Part shown: positions 1-8,935 of the stretch, piece by piece | Layout of the letters: every line of letters begins with the position of its first letter | Numbering within the stretch: the first letter of the stretch is position 1 | Assembly (NCBI GenBank): GCA_028456385.1 | Contig: JALNQF010000647.1 | Span: 1-18,133, forward strand | Direction of reading: 5' to 3' | Length of the DNA stretch: 18,133 nt | DNA from: Ophiosphaerella korrae | Lineage: Eukaryota; Ascomycota; Dothideomycetes; Pleosporales; Phaeosphaeriaceae | Position numbers and translations under genes: made by a program | Notes under the pieces: generated by a model | Seen by the model: only the letters and a program-made list of their open reading frames with translations | Databases searched by the model: none | Told to the model about the DNA's origin: nothing

Positions 1-1797
1 TTAGTTAAATACTTTTCTAAGAAAATAAAGCTAGTAGAGCTTAACTACCTAATTTATAATAAAGAGATACTAGTAATCTATAAAGTATTTAAATAATAGA
101 GAGTATACCTATAAAGAGTAAAATACTAAATAAAAGTCTATATAGACTATAAGAATCTTATAGGATTTATAATAAATAAAGACTTATTATAACGCTATAT
201 AAGATAGTAGGAGTTCTTATTAATATTTAACTTTAAAGTTATATATATAAAAAGGAAAGATAACTAATTTATAGACGCCCTTAGTAGAAAACTAGACTTA
301 TAAGAAGAAATAAACGCTACTAGTATAGTTCTAATTAAGAACAAAGAAGGATATTTAGTCTTAAATATACTAAAAATAGCTGCAATACTTAAAAGAAAGA
401 GTAGTAAGCTAGACGAATAGATTTAGAAGGAAACAAGAAAGGCCTCTAAAGAATTAGAAAAACTTAAGATCTAGGAAGGCCTCGCACAAGCCTATAGAAG
501 AACGTATATTCTAAGAAAAATATAAAGAGAATTTATACGATAGTTCTACAAACTACTAGTTTATAGATATTAAAGAATTAACAAAATACTAAATAGACTA
601 CTAAGAGATTATTATATCTTAAGAGTAAGACAACTAGTAATAGAAGTACTAAGAGACTATATAGAATACTATAGAAATAAGTATAGTAGATATATACTAT
701 ATAGAATATTATAACTAATTAAAGTACTAGAAAAACTTTAAAGAGTTATTATAATAGATTTTATTATAAAACTACCTAAGTTAAAAGACTTAATATTAGG
801 AGTTAAGTATAATAGAATCCTAATAATAGTAGATAAACTTATAAAGTACTTATACTTTAGACTATATAAGGAAAAAAGTAGGATAGAAGTTACTATATAC
901 TAGATCCTAGGAACTATAATTAGCTAATATAGACTACTAGATAAAATTATTATAGATAGAGACGTAAGATTTATATTAAAACTATAGAGAATAATAATAG
1001 TATAATTAGGAATTAAATATATAATGTTAATAGTATACTATCTATAGATAAATAGATAATTAGAACGTATAAATTAGATAGTAGAATAATACCTAAGATA
1101 CTACCTTAATTACAACTAAAATAATTAGGTATAGTTACTACTTATAGTATAGTTAGCATATAATAGCGTAAAGAACATAGTAATAAGAGTATTACCTTTC
1201 TTTGTAAACTATAGATTTAACCCTAATATATACTAAATACTAAGAATTAAAACATCTTAGTCTCTAAGAAGAGAAAACCTTACTAATAGACTTAAGGATA
1301 TATACAATTAATTAAGACAAGACGTAGAGTTTCTATAAAATTGTATAAAAAAATATTATAATTAGAAATATACAAAAGGACCCTAATTTAAAGAGGGGGA
1401 AAAAGTATAGTTACTATAAAGAAATATTAAAAGTAAATAATTAAGCTTAAAACTAGACTATATTAAGATAGGACTATATAAAGTAGAGAAAGAAGTTATA
1501 CTAGTTATATTTAAATTAAGACTACTAAGTAAAATAAGGATATATCTAATATTCTACGTAGTACTACTAGAAAAGGTACTACAAGATGTAGAACTACTAG
1601 TGTATAAAGTAGACACGTATAGAGAATAAGAAGAATAAGAAGTTAAAGAAATCCTAGTATATTAGTTCTATAATAGTAGGAACTACTACTTAGTAAAATA
1701 GATAGGAATAAACAAAAAAAGATAACTATAGAAAGAAATATAGGAACTAGAGGATAACCTTAATTACTCTAAGAAACTAGAGGAGTTCTAAAGTTAA
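1..1797 (+). pseudogene. Ty3/Gypsy chromovirus pol, 3' half (RNase H, integrase, chromodomain), RIP-degraded
   Basis: The reading frame starting at base 1 gives the end of RT/RNase H (VELNYLIYNKE, then VYIDYKNLIGF near 145-180 and IDALSRKLDL near 271-300), followed by integrase. Its catalytic triad is visible: D at 757-759, D at 955-957 (motif IIIDRDVRF) and E at 1063-1065 in the degraded NGQTERxNQ motif. A C-terminal chromodomain (NYYLVKQIGINKK, near 1680-1720) places the element among chromoviruses, whose chromodomain binds modified histones and guides insertion. The frame ends at TAA 1789-1791. In-frame TAA and TAG are frequent and sit where family members have Gln or Trp, as RIP produces. 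The gene enters from outside the window: gag, protease and most of RT are missing. A mirror copy lies at 16344-18133. Family and strand are certain; the copy is not functional. Confidence 0.93.
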
Positions 1798-2430
1798 AAC
1801 CCTCTAGAACGCCTTATAGCAAGTTAAGAAAACTAACAATACTACTACTAGATAGAGAGGTAATAGGAGCGCTTAATATAATAGGAGCTAGAGTAGCCTC
1901 TACTATATTATCTAAATCTAATTTAGCCTCTAAGGTACAAGACTATTTAGATAACTTAGCGTTATTATAAGCCTTTATATTACAAAGACGCTTAATACAA
2001 GAATAAAGCTTTACTAGCTTATAAAGAGTTAACTTACACTTAGCTTTAGCTATAGTAAGCTATAATACTAATTATACTTAAGCCCTATTAATAGCTTACC
2101 CTATATAACTTAGTAGAAAGAGACTATATAGAAATTAAACACTTACACTCTATAAGTAAAACCTTAGAAAAAATATATTTATACTAAATATTAGTAAGAA
2201 TATACTTATTATAGTGTTTACTATTATTTAAAGATATAAAGTAAAAAAGACCTAATTTAGTATAATAATAATAAGAGAACATCTTAACCTTATTATAAAT
2301 AATACAAGCTATAAAGAGAAGTTTATTGCGCTAGGACTAGGATAGTATAGAGAGTAATAAGGAACTAAAGATTAACAAAGACATAGGACTAATAACCTTA
2401 GCGCTAGTATAGAGAAATAAGAGACTACGT
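1798..2430 (+). other. Gypsy segment between pol stop and 3' LTR with coding-like frames
   Basis: About 630 bases separate the chromodomain stop from the polypurine tract, longer than a plain 3' untranslated region needs to be. On the sense strand one frame (about 1845-2140) reads like protein once TAA/TAG are taken as former Gln codons (for example LDNLALLQAF), and a second sense frame takes over at about 2107-2440 (RDYIEIKHLHS, ESNKELKINKD). Both are preserved in the mirror copy at 15705-16343. The antisense strand also carries a frame with few stops, conserved in phase between the copies. I recognise no domain. It may be a third, downstream ORF with a frameshift, or an antisense ORF. Which strand codes cannot be decided by eye. 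Confidence 0.35.
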
Positions 2431-2444
2431 AGAAGAGGGAATAG
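2431..2444 (+). other. Gypsy polypurine tract
   Basis: The purine run AGAAGAGGGAATAG lies directly upstream of the 3' LTR. The same tract in the right-hand copy (15691-15704, minus strand) is AGAAGAGGGGATAG. It is the expected site of plus-strand DNA priming in reverse transcription. Confidence 0.75.
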
Positions 2445-2585
2445 TATTATAGTAGTAATAAGGGAAACTAAGATAGAACTAATTAGTCTATACTTAGCTA
2501 CTAACAAAGTATAAGATAAGTAGGGTAATAACTTATAAGATAATAAGTTTAACTAGGAAGCTAACTACAATATAGATACGTAACA
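2445..2585 (+). repeat. Gypsy 3' LTR, left copy (141 bp)
   Basis: The LTR is bounded on the left by the polypurine tract and on the right by CGTAACA. The right-hand copy begins TGTTACG, so the family LTR has the short inverted ends TGTTACG...CGTAACA; here RIP has changed the first bases to TATTATA. The right-hand LTR (15550-15690) is also exactly 141 bp, which supports both limits. The matching 5' LTR would lie outside the window, so this is not a solo LTR. Confidence 0.8.
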
Positions 2586-2774
2586 AATTTATAAATTTGC
2601 AATCTTAGTAAATATAAAGTTGCGAAGCTATTATATAACAAATTTATAAATTTACGATCTTAGTAAATATAAAGTAATAAAGCTGCTAAGATATTATTAC
2701 TATATAGTTAGTAGTAATACGTATTATTAAGATAGTATTAGTAATTTAATCCTTTAACTATAGAACGCTAATAC
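2586..2774. repeat. Left inner inverted repeat with two 55-bp subunits
   Basis: Directly after the LTR comes a 55-bp unit (2581-2635 and again from 2636) containing the palindrome AAATTTATAAATTT and the motif ATCTTAGTAAATATAAAG. The second unit continues into a unique tail ending GAACGCTAATAC at about 2774. The whole segment recurs inverted at 8608-8753 plus 15508-15549. Long terminal inverted repeats with repeated internal units fit the end of a DNA transposon whose transposase binds subterminal repeats. That role is inferred. Confidence 0.75.
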
Positions 2775-2829
2775 AAGACAATTGCAAAATATCTTCTATT
2801 AATATTAGTTATTATAGATTATCTATATA

Positions 2830-3400
2830 AGCTTTACTATTAACTCTTAATCTACTAATACCCTAATAGCTACTAGTAGTTAACGTAAGTAGCCTATTAT
2901 ACTTTTTATAACTATCTTTATTAGAGTAAATTTATCTTTAAGTATTATAAGTAGAGCTAAGATTATTATATTCTTTTTCTTAATAAGTATTATCTTTACT
3001 AAGCTAAAAAGTTATAAGTTAACTATAGAATTAATCTATATCTATATATTATTAATTTAAGTAGTTTTTATAAGCTAAAGTATAGAGTCTACTCTATAAT
3101 CTATAACCTAAGTCTTATAAAACTCTATAGCTTTAGCGTTACTTACTACTAATAGAAGGTTTAGTTACTTTAGTTTCTACTTATATAGAATTCTTATTTT
3201 TCTCTTATTATCTAAGTTTATTTTATCTTATATTCTTCTATTAAGAGTATTAAATTAAAGCTATCTATACTATTCTAGCTATATAGAGCGTTTCTTTAGG
3301 ATATACTTACTAGTATAAGTAAGAATTACTTATTCTTCTATTATATAAATAGTATTTTCTTTAAAAAATAAAAGAAAAAAATAAAGTAACTAAACTTATA
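2830..3400 (-). pseudogene. Unidentified degraded reading frame
   Basis: On the minus strand a frame of about 190 codons reads like protein when TAA/TAG are taken as Gln or Trp. It is rich in Lys, Arg, Ile and Asn, for example INLDNKRKIRILYK and LKDKFTLIKIVIKSIIGYL near its end. All interruptions are TAA or TAG. I recognise no family and no conserved motif. It lies just inside the left inverted repeat, downstream of the truncated Gypsy fragment and on the same strand, so it could be cargo of the element or the remains of another insertion. The limits are approximate, and after such heavy RIP a chance frame cannot be excluded. Confidence 0.25.
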
Positions 3401-3645
3401 TTTTCTATTTACTCTATATACGTAGTAGAGAAGACTATACTATAATTTAAAGTACTAGGCTTATAACTATAATAGAAAAATAAGCTTAAAAATAACTAAG
3501 AGATAAGTTATTATTATTTCTCTCTAAGAGAGAGCTAAACTATATACTAAAGGAGTACTAGAGACTACTTCTTCTTACTCTATATTTATACTATCTATAT
3601 ATCTAATTAATAGTTCTTAGGATACTCTAAGTATTTAGTAAAGAG

Positions 3646-3716
3646 TATTTACTCTAAGCTTTTAGTACTTAGCTATTTACTCTAAGCTTTTAGCGCTTAG
3701 CTATTTACTCTAAGCT
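3646..3716. repeat. 28-bp tandem repeat, 2.5 copies
   Basis: Units begin at 3646, 3674 and 3702 with TATTTACTCTAAGC. The first two full copies differ only at TA versus CG in the TTTAGyrCTTAGC part. The array starts exactly where the neighbouring Gypsy RT homology stops, so it marks the truncation junction. Confidence 0.85.
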
Positions 3717-3719
3717 CTA

Positions 3720-4487
3720 TTTTTATAATACTTAAAGTAGCTTTTATTTCTTTAGTATAAATAATATAAAGTAGCTTACTAGTAATATTAATTATTATAT
3801 ATAATCTCTTACTATATTCTTCTTAATATAGTCTTTAAATATCTTTAGCTCTTTATCTAATAGTTTATAAATAAGTCTAGAGGTTAGTTTTTTCTCTTTC
3901 TATAGTATAATTTTATAATTCTAAGATTAATATTTTAGTAAAGTATCTTTTACTTCTATTTCTTCTATAAAGAAGTAACTAAACTCTATATACTATTATA
4001 GGATATTAGGAGTTATATATTTTTTTATTACTTTTACTTTATAACCTAATATCTAGTTAGTATCTATAGAGTTAACTATAAGTATACTATATATCTTATA
4101 TAAAGTAGTTAATTTATAAATTATCTTTTTATCTATAATTAAATACTATTAATATATAGGCTTAGATCTATATATATCTTTATAGTCCTTTTATAAAAGA
4201 GTCTAATATTTCTAATTAACTTTAAGATTAAACTCTTATAACTATAGTAGTCCTAATATAATATCTTTACTAGTTAAGACTAAGATATCTAAGTATACTT
4301 TTATAGCTCTTCTTTAGATAGTAAGTATTATAGTTATTTTATATATTACTACTAGTTCTCTTAGTATAACTTCTCTATTTACAATATAAACTTAATAGAA
4401 TTACTATTTCTTTATAAGTATAAGTTCTACTTATTATACTATATTTAGTACTATAAAGTTTATAAATAATTCTAAATCTAATAATAC
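3720..4487 (-). pseudogene. Truncated Gypsy protease and N-terminal reverse transcriptase, RIP-degraded
   Basis: On the minus strand the frame entering at 4487 gives a retropepsin: the active-site loop is degraded to LLDLELFINFI near 4480-4450 (from LDSGA-type), followed by a VNRE element and by TSKDIILGLL...EFNLKVN near 4280-4215, equivalent to the DIILGxPWLxxHNP block of Gypsy proteases. The same frame runs on into the start of RT: DTLLKY (for the LPxHR motif), LIYKLLDKELKIFKDYI (3880-3825) and VSYFILFILKK (about 3780-3745), the first conserved RT block. Homology then stops at the 28-bp tandem repeat, before the YxDD motif, so RT is lost beyond its first ~60 residues. This fragment cannot be joined to the flanking Gypsy copies, which retain only the 3' half. 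I cannot tell whether it is the same family. Confidence 0.8.
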
Positions 4488-4489
4488 CT

Positions 4490-5520
4490 TTATATATTAT
4501 TTTCTTACTATAACTAAGAATTTAATAAGTTTTTCTATACTAATAGTATTATAGCTCTATTTATTAAATACTTACTTAAAAAAGACATATTCTATATAGT
4601 ATCTTAGCTTCTTTATATTATTTACACTTATCTTATAAGTACTACTACTATAGTATATATATATATATCGTCTATTAATTAATATATTATTTATATTTTT
4701 ATCTCTAGTTATAGCTCTAGGAAAAAATCCTACTTTTTATTTTTTCTATAAGTATTATTTATACTCTATCTTTTTATATTTATTATAGAAAGTAGTCTAT
4801 ATTTATTCTATCTAAATAGTATATAAGATATTTATTCTAAAAGTATCTTATCTATAATATTAGTAGATAGTTTAAATTCTTATAATATAACTAATATTAT
4901 AGGATTTATATTAATAGTCTATCTAATTAAGTTTTAAGTAGTTATTAACTATTTTCTATAAATAGTACTAGTTATAGTCTATAGTTAAAGCTCTAGTTAA
5001 TATATTCTTTATCTTACTAATATTTAATTAAGTAGTAGCTATCTACTAGTTACTAGATTTCTCTTATAAATCTATCTTATACTATTATATCTTTATACTA
5101 AAGTATTAGAGTTTCTAGTAGTATATAATATCTTAAAGACTTTAGTTTAGTATCTTCTATATAGTTATTACGTTTCTTACCCTCTAGCTCTTTATTATCT
5201 TAGTTAAAGTCTAGGTAATTCTAAACTATTAGTACTTTTTTTTCTAAGTAAGAGTATATTATAATATTTTAATAATATTCTCTTCTACTATTTTAGTATA
5301 ATCTTTCTATTATAATAGCTTCTATAAAGTTAATATTATTTTTTCTTATAAGTTACTCTACTTAGTATATCTATATATACTTATCTTTTATAAGCTTTAG
5401 TTTATATATCTATTATATAGTTTTACTAATTACTTTTTTTTCTTTAAGCTATTTATTATAGCTCTACTCTTCTAATATATTAGCCTCTCTATAAAGAGAA
5501 CTAAGTATAATATAGATTAT
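4490..5520 (-). pseudogene. Probable gag region of the truncated Gypsy fragment
   Basis: This stretch lies immediately upstream of the protease on the same strand, where gag belongs. One minus-strand frame (about 5240-4570) reads as a Lys/Asp/Glu/Tyr-rich protein with Gln/Trp-type stops, for example DNKELEGKKRNNYIEDTK and DKCKQYKEAKILYRICLF near its end. No intact CCHC zinc knuckle is readable and the other frames are not clearly worse, so the assignment rests mainly on position. No LTR or primer-binding site was found upstream, so the 5' end of this copy is probably missing. Confidence 0.4.
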
Positions 5521-5523
5521 ATA

Positions 5524-5637
5524 ATATACTTAGTAATTAGTAGTACTTAGTTATAACTAAGTACTAAGTATAACTAAGTAAGGTAATTAGAAATTAGTAC
5601 TACTTAGCTATAACTAAATACTAAGTATAACTAAGTA
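5524..5637. repeat. 57-bp tandem duplication containing a 26-bp perfect palindrome
   Basis: Two copies (5524-5580 and 5581-5637) share TAACTAAgTACTAAGTATAACTAAGTA. The first carries a perfect 26-bp palindrome at 5541-5566, centred on TTATAA (half-site TAGTACTTAGTTA); in the second copy it has decayed. It lies between the probable gag fragment and the 3' side of the pogo transposase, so it may be part of an end of one of these elements. No function is assigned. Confidence 0.8.
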
Positions 5638-5639
5638 TA

Positions 5640-5989
5640 CTCTTAAGAATATTATATATAAATCTAGGTAATAAATACCTATAACTTATAATATTAAATA
5701 CTTTATAGTCTATTAAGTAATATACTCTTAATCTTACTTTATCTTTAAGAACTAAACTCTTTACTTTACTAATATATAGTTAGTATATTAGTAGACCTTA
5801 ATAGGATCTTTTTCTAGTAAGTTAGAAGTATAAGCTTACTCTATACCTATTTTACTATACTAATATACTTCTAATTAATAAATTACTACTATAAAAGTAG
5901 TAATAGTATACTTTAAAATTAAAATATATAGAAGAAAAATAATAAATAATTAGAGAAGAGAGTATATACTATATTATAGAAAGTATATA
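5640..5989 (-). other. Spacer between Gypsy fragment and transposase, coding status unclear
   Basis: A minus-strand frame at about 5880-5640 is readable (LLEKDPIKVY, IGIYYLDLYIIFLR) with Gln-type stops only, but I recognise no family. It could be the start of the gag region cut by the 57-bp repeat, or the tail of the transposase unit. No terminal repeat of a separate Fot1-like element could be identified here. Confidence 0.25.
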
Positions 5990-7580
5990 TAAACTCTTAA
6001 ACTTTATTCTAGAAATTACTAAGTAAGCCTCTAATTAACTACTACTTTTAAAAATAAAACTTACTATCTATCTTCTAACTAGTTACTACTAAAGAATCTT
6101 AAAGTTAGATAGTAAATTACTACTTAAGTTTTTAAAGTATTAGAAAGATTTTTACTAAAGTTTAATAGAATTAAGCTTTTAAGAGAGAAAGAAGTATATA
6201 GTAAATAACTATAATATTTAGTTTATATAAAAAGAAAATAGATAGTTATAAAGAAGAATTAAGTACTAAAAGTTTATAAAAAAAAGAGTAGAAAAGATAA
6301 ATAGTTATATAGGTAGACTATAAACTCTAATACTTAGAATTAATAAATTTCTATATTCTATAACTATAATCTAATATACTATTAGATAATAGATATCTAG
6401 TTTATAAAGTTATACTATATTACTTATAAGTTAATAAACTCTTAGAGGTTAGAAGAGTATTAAATATATATAAGTATATTTACTTAGTATAGAAAGAAAT
6501 AATACTATAAACTAAGAGTTTCTAATCTAGATTTTACTATTATAAACTAATAGTTACTTAGGTTCTAAGAGAGTATTAAGTATATACTACTATAATAATA
6601 GTAACTAGGCTTAACTATAAAGAAATAGATAAGATTAAAAAGCTAAAAGATATAGATAGTATAAGCTAAGTAGTAAAAAGAGATAATTTTATATAGTTTA
6701 TAAAGCTATATAAATATAATATTAATATAAGTGTTATATTTATTTAGAAGTAAGAGCTAGTACTTCCTTTAACTTAAGTCTATCTCTAGGATAAAAATCT
6801 CTTCTAACTACTTTAATTTAATCTTATTTAATATTTACATATTCTTTAATATAGTATAAATCTAATCTAGTATATACTTAGATAGAAACTAGATAGTATA
6901 AAGATATTTACTCTTAAAGATAAATAGATAGTAAATCTTCTAGCTAGTAGCTAATACTATCTCTAGAACTAATACCTACTTATAATTACCTAAAGTCTTA
7001 TTATAAGCTATCTTCTTACTTAAGCTAGTAAGTACCTAGGAGTTAGTATATATACTTAAGACTACTCTAATCTTATCTATATTCTAAATATCTAATAATA
7101 TTATATTATATTAGATTAGAACCTCTTTAAAGAGCTTAATAAATATATAAAAAACTTCTAAGTTAGCTAATTCTATTTAAGTAGTCTTAATTAACTAGCT
7201 AACTATAAATATAATATATAATTAATATATTATAAAGCTAAAGATATAATCTTTACTTAGAGGCTTATTATTACTATTTATATAGAGGATTTAATTAACT
7301 ATCTCTTATATATAGGTATAAGATAGAGATTAGGTATATAAGTCTTTATTAATAATTTACTTTACTAGAAACTTTTTTTAATCTAAGCTTAATTACTACT
7401 AGTATTAATAAGCTAAGCTAGATTATTATTACCTTACTAGTCTACTTTAAAGCTTACTATATAAGATACTCTAGGCTTTATAAGTAGTATATTAACTTAT
7501 AAAGACTTTATTTTTAAAATTACTAATAGCTAATTATATAGTATATTCTTAGAAATCTATTTTAAGATAGATATTATATA
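5990..7580 (-). pseudogene. pogo/Fot1-type DDE transposase, RIP-degraded
   Basis: The minus-strand frame gives a full pogo-family order. First comes a psq-type helix-turn-helix (LLVILKIKSL, TTYKA, ILYSKL; 7540-7430). Next is a CENP-B-type domain (LSLDQKKFLVK near 7395-7365, then NNKPLSKDYIFSFI near 7270-7230). The DDE core follows: LFKEVLIQYNI (7140-7105), the NMDE motif degraded to NIDK with D at 7077-7075, then AYNKTLGNYK and LFIFKSKYL. The second acidic site reads NKYNTY (for DGHNTH) at 6744-6727, and the third lies in the HILQPLDV block with D changed to N at 6636-6634. The C-terminal part to about 5990 is low-complexity and its end is approximate. Such enzymes cut and paste at TA sites. 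Several catalytic residues are lost and stops are frequent, so it is dead. Start and end are estimates. Confidence 0.85.
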
Positions 7581-7704
7581 TTAAAGCTAATTAATTAAAT
7601 TTAGTAGAGTAGCTTAACTCTTAATATAACTAATAGCTTAATACTAGATCTTTTTATATAATATTAAAACTTTAATATATAATATTACTACTAATATATA
7701 TCTA
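7581..7704. promoter_or_regulatory. Divergent intergenic region between transposase and CENP-B-type gene
   Basis: About 120 bases separate the two divergently oriented genes. It is pure A/T-rich sequence with several TATA-like stretches (TATATAAT near 7655, TAATATATA near 7674 and 7693), none of which can be trusted after RIP. If both genes belong to one element, this would be their shared promoter; if not, one element's end is hidden here. No terminal inverted repeat or target duplication was found in it. Confidence 0.3.
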
Positions 7705-8340
7705 ATAGAAGCTATACTTATAGCTATAGAATTATTAAAGTTTAGTAAAAAACTTATTTATATAGAAATTATAAGAAAGTATAGTATTAAGCTTATAATA
7801 CTTATTTAGAGATATAAGAGTATATTAACTTTATAGGCTACCTCTAGTAAAAATTAATATACTTTCTATTTATAATAAGAATAAGAGCTTCTATACTATA
7901 TAGAATATCTTACTTAGTAAGGCCTACTACCTACTAGGCCTATAATATAATATTTTAGCTTATAGATAGCTAAAAAAGAGCTTAGAGTTATTAGATTTAT
8001 AGGTAATCTAAAGTTAAACTTAGTTATCTACTTCTAGATAAAAGTATTATTATAAGAATATTTAAGACTATATCTAAGATTATAGCTAGTATAGCTAGTA
8101 TAGCTAATATAGCTAATATAACTAGTAAAGCTAATATCTAATAGCTTATAGTATTATAGATAAACTATATAGAATTAGTACTATTAAATAACTATATTAA
8201 GCTAGCTTAACTATATAATAGAAATAAGTAGATCTCTACTCTCTAAACTAAGAGACTTTAATAAGCTCTATAGATATAGATATATAAACTAGTAAAAAAT
8301 ATAGTAGATAGAATAAGTAGAATAATTAATTAATTACTAT
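7705..8340 (+). pseudogene. CENP-B/psq-type DNA-binding protein without DDE domain, RIP-degraded
   Basis: The plus-strand frame from ATA 7705 (probably a former ATG) opens with a psq-type helix-turn-helix (EAILIAIELLKFSKKL, YIEIIRKYSIK), a pattern of fungal pogo-family N-termini. A CENP-B-type domain follows (EYLT then GLLPTRPII at 7900-7945, IAKKELRVIRFI at 7966-8001). After it, instead of a DDE core, come a short linker with a 9-bp repeat encoding xLV/xLI units (8081-8134) and a charged helical tail (SKLRDFNKLYRYR near 8240-8280). All stops are TAA or TAG. The product would be about 210 residues, far shorter than a pogo transposase. It could be a truncated second transposase or a genuine DNA-binding accessory gene paired with the divergent transposase. 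The domain call is firm, the role is not. Confidence 0.7.
8081..8134 (+). repeat. 9-bp tandem repeat, six copies
   Basis: TATAGCTAG-type units are repeated six times with small changes, in frame with the CENP-B-type gene. They encode a Gln/Leu/Val-Ile (or, before RIP, possibly Gln/Pro/Val) repeat linking the DNA-binding domain to the C-terminal helix. Confidence 0.8.
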
Positions 8341-8607
8341 ATTATTATTATAGTTAATTATTATATACTTTATATACTATAGTAACTCCTATTAAACTCT
8401 TTACTATAGGCTATAAAAGATATATACTATTATAAAAAGTATAATCTTTTTACTAACTATAAATCTATAAAACCTATTAAAATAAGGTTACCTAGGTTAA
8501 CTATAGGTAACTATTAAAGTATTAGTAGATTAGAAAGTAATAACAAAGGCTTATATTATAATTAGTAATAACTATAAATAATAGTTAATTTATGTATATA
8601 ATGTTAA
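8341..8607. other. A/T-rich spacer before right inverted repeat
   Basis: No convincing frame. The only structure noted is an inverted repeat at 8487-8511 (GTTACCTA, 9-base loop, TAGGTAAC), which has more G/C than its surroundings and contains GTTAAC in the loop. Confidence 0.4.
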
Positions 8608-8753
8608 GTATTAGCGTTCTAGGTTAGAGATTAGATTACTAATACTATCCTAATAATACGTATTACTACTACTATATACTTAATATATTCTTAGCAACTT
8701 CGTAACTTTATATTTACTAAGATTACAAATTTATAAATTTATTACGTATCTTA
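8608..8753. repeat. Right inner inverted repeat, part left of copia
   Basis: Read on the minus strand from 8750, this matches 2636-2774: same AAATTTATAAATTT core, ATCTTAGTAAATATAAAG and TAGTAATACGTATTATT, ending GAACGCTAATA at about 8608. Copia inserted at its outer side, and the second 55-bp unit continues beyond copia at 15508-15549. Confidence 0.85.
8749..8753 (+). repeat. Copia target-site duplication, left
   Basis: TCTTA immediately before the 5' LTR matches TCTTA at 15503-15507 immediately after the 3' LTR, the 5-bp duplication typical of Copia integrase. Confidence 0.92.
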
Positions 8754-8918
8754 TGTCGCAAGTTAGAGCTTTGCTCTATATGATTTAGGTAAGCTCGTAG
8801 TAGTAAGCGAGCTATATAAGCTGTTTAAGCTACTCTACTATATATAAGTAGCCTAGCTTAGATAGCTCTTTAATTAATAATTATCTCCTACTTATTTCTA
8901 AGCTTGTATCTTGCAATA
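8754..8918 (+). repeat. Copia 5' LTR (165 bp)
   Basis: It begins TGTCGCAAG and ends TTGCAATA; compared with the 3' LTR (TATTATAAG...CTCGTAACA) the ancestral ends were probably TGTTGCGAG...CTCGCAACA. Both copies are exactly 165 bp. A TATA box (TATATAAG) lies at offset 87 in both. Confidence 0.93.
8841..8848 (+). promoter_or_regulatory. TATA box in copia 5' LTR
   Basis: TATATAAG lies 87 bases into the LTR and is unchanged at the same offset in the 3' LTR (15425-15432). The surrounding ~60 bases are identical between the LTRs while the ends have diverged. It is a likely core promoter for the genomic RNA. Confidence 0.5.
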
Positions 8919-8935
8919 GTTATAAGCCTAGCGCT
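8919..8935 (+). other. Copia primer-binding site, half-tRNA initiator Met type
   Basis: The sequence directly after the LTR, GTTATAAGCCTAGCGCT, becomes GTTATGAGCCCAGCGC when two TA sites are read as former TG and CA. That is complementary to the anticodon arm (GGGCTCATAAC) and adjoining part of initiator tRNA-Met, not to a tRNA 3' end. Copia of Drosophila is known to prime from a 5' half of this tRNA cut in the anticodon loop, so the same mechanism is inferred here. Confidence 0.65.

Noticed and set aside
1..2774. Single terminal inverted repeat of a Maverick or other large DNA transposon
   Set aside because: Most of the arm is plainly Gypsy pol plus LTR; only the inner ~190 bases look like a transposon end. 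No polymerase B, integrase or capsid genes are present.
2775..5500. Possible Starship captain (DUF3435 tyrosine recombinase) on the minus strand
   Set aside because: The frame contains a retropepsin followed by the start of a Gypsy RT; no tyrosine-recombinase motif was found.
5900..6740. Plus-strand frame that looks open if TAA/TAG are read as Gln
   Set aside because: It lies opposite the transposase, whose minus-strand frame has recognisable catalytic blocks. In RIP-mutated DNA almost any frame looks acceptable once stops are forgiven.
6750..7400. Possible LINE-type reverse transcriptase on the plus strand
   Set aside because: An apparent RT-like stretch (YIEDL) had no supporting blocks, whereas the minus strand gives an ordered pogo transposase.
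8081..8134. CRISPR-like or regulatory repeat array
   Set aside because: The units are 9 bp with no spacers, in frame with a protein-coding relic; they are a simple tandem repeat.
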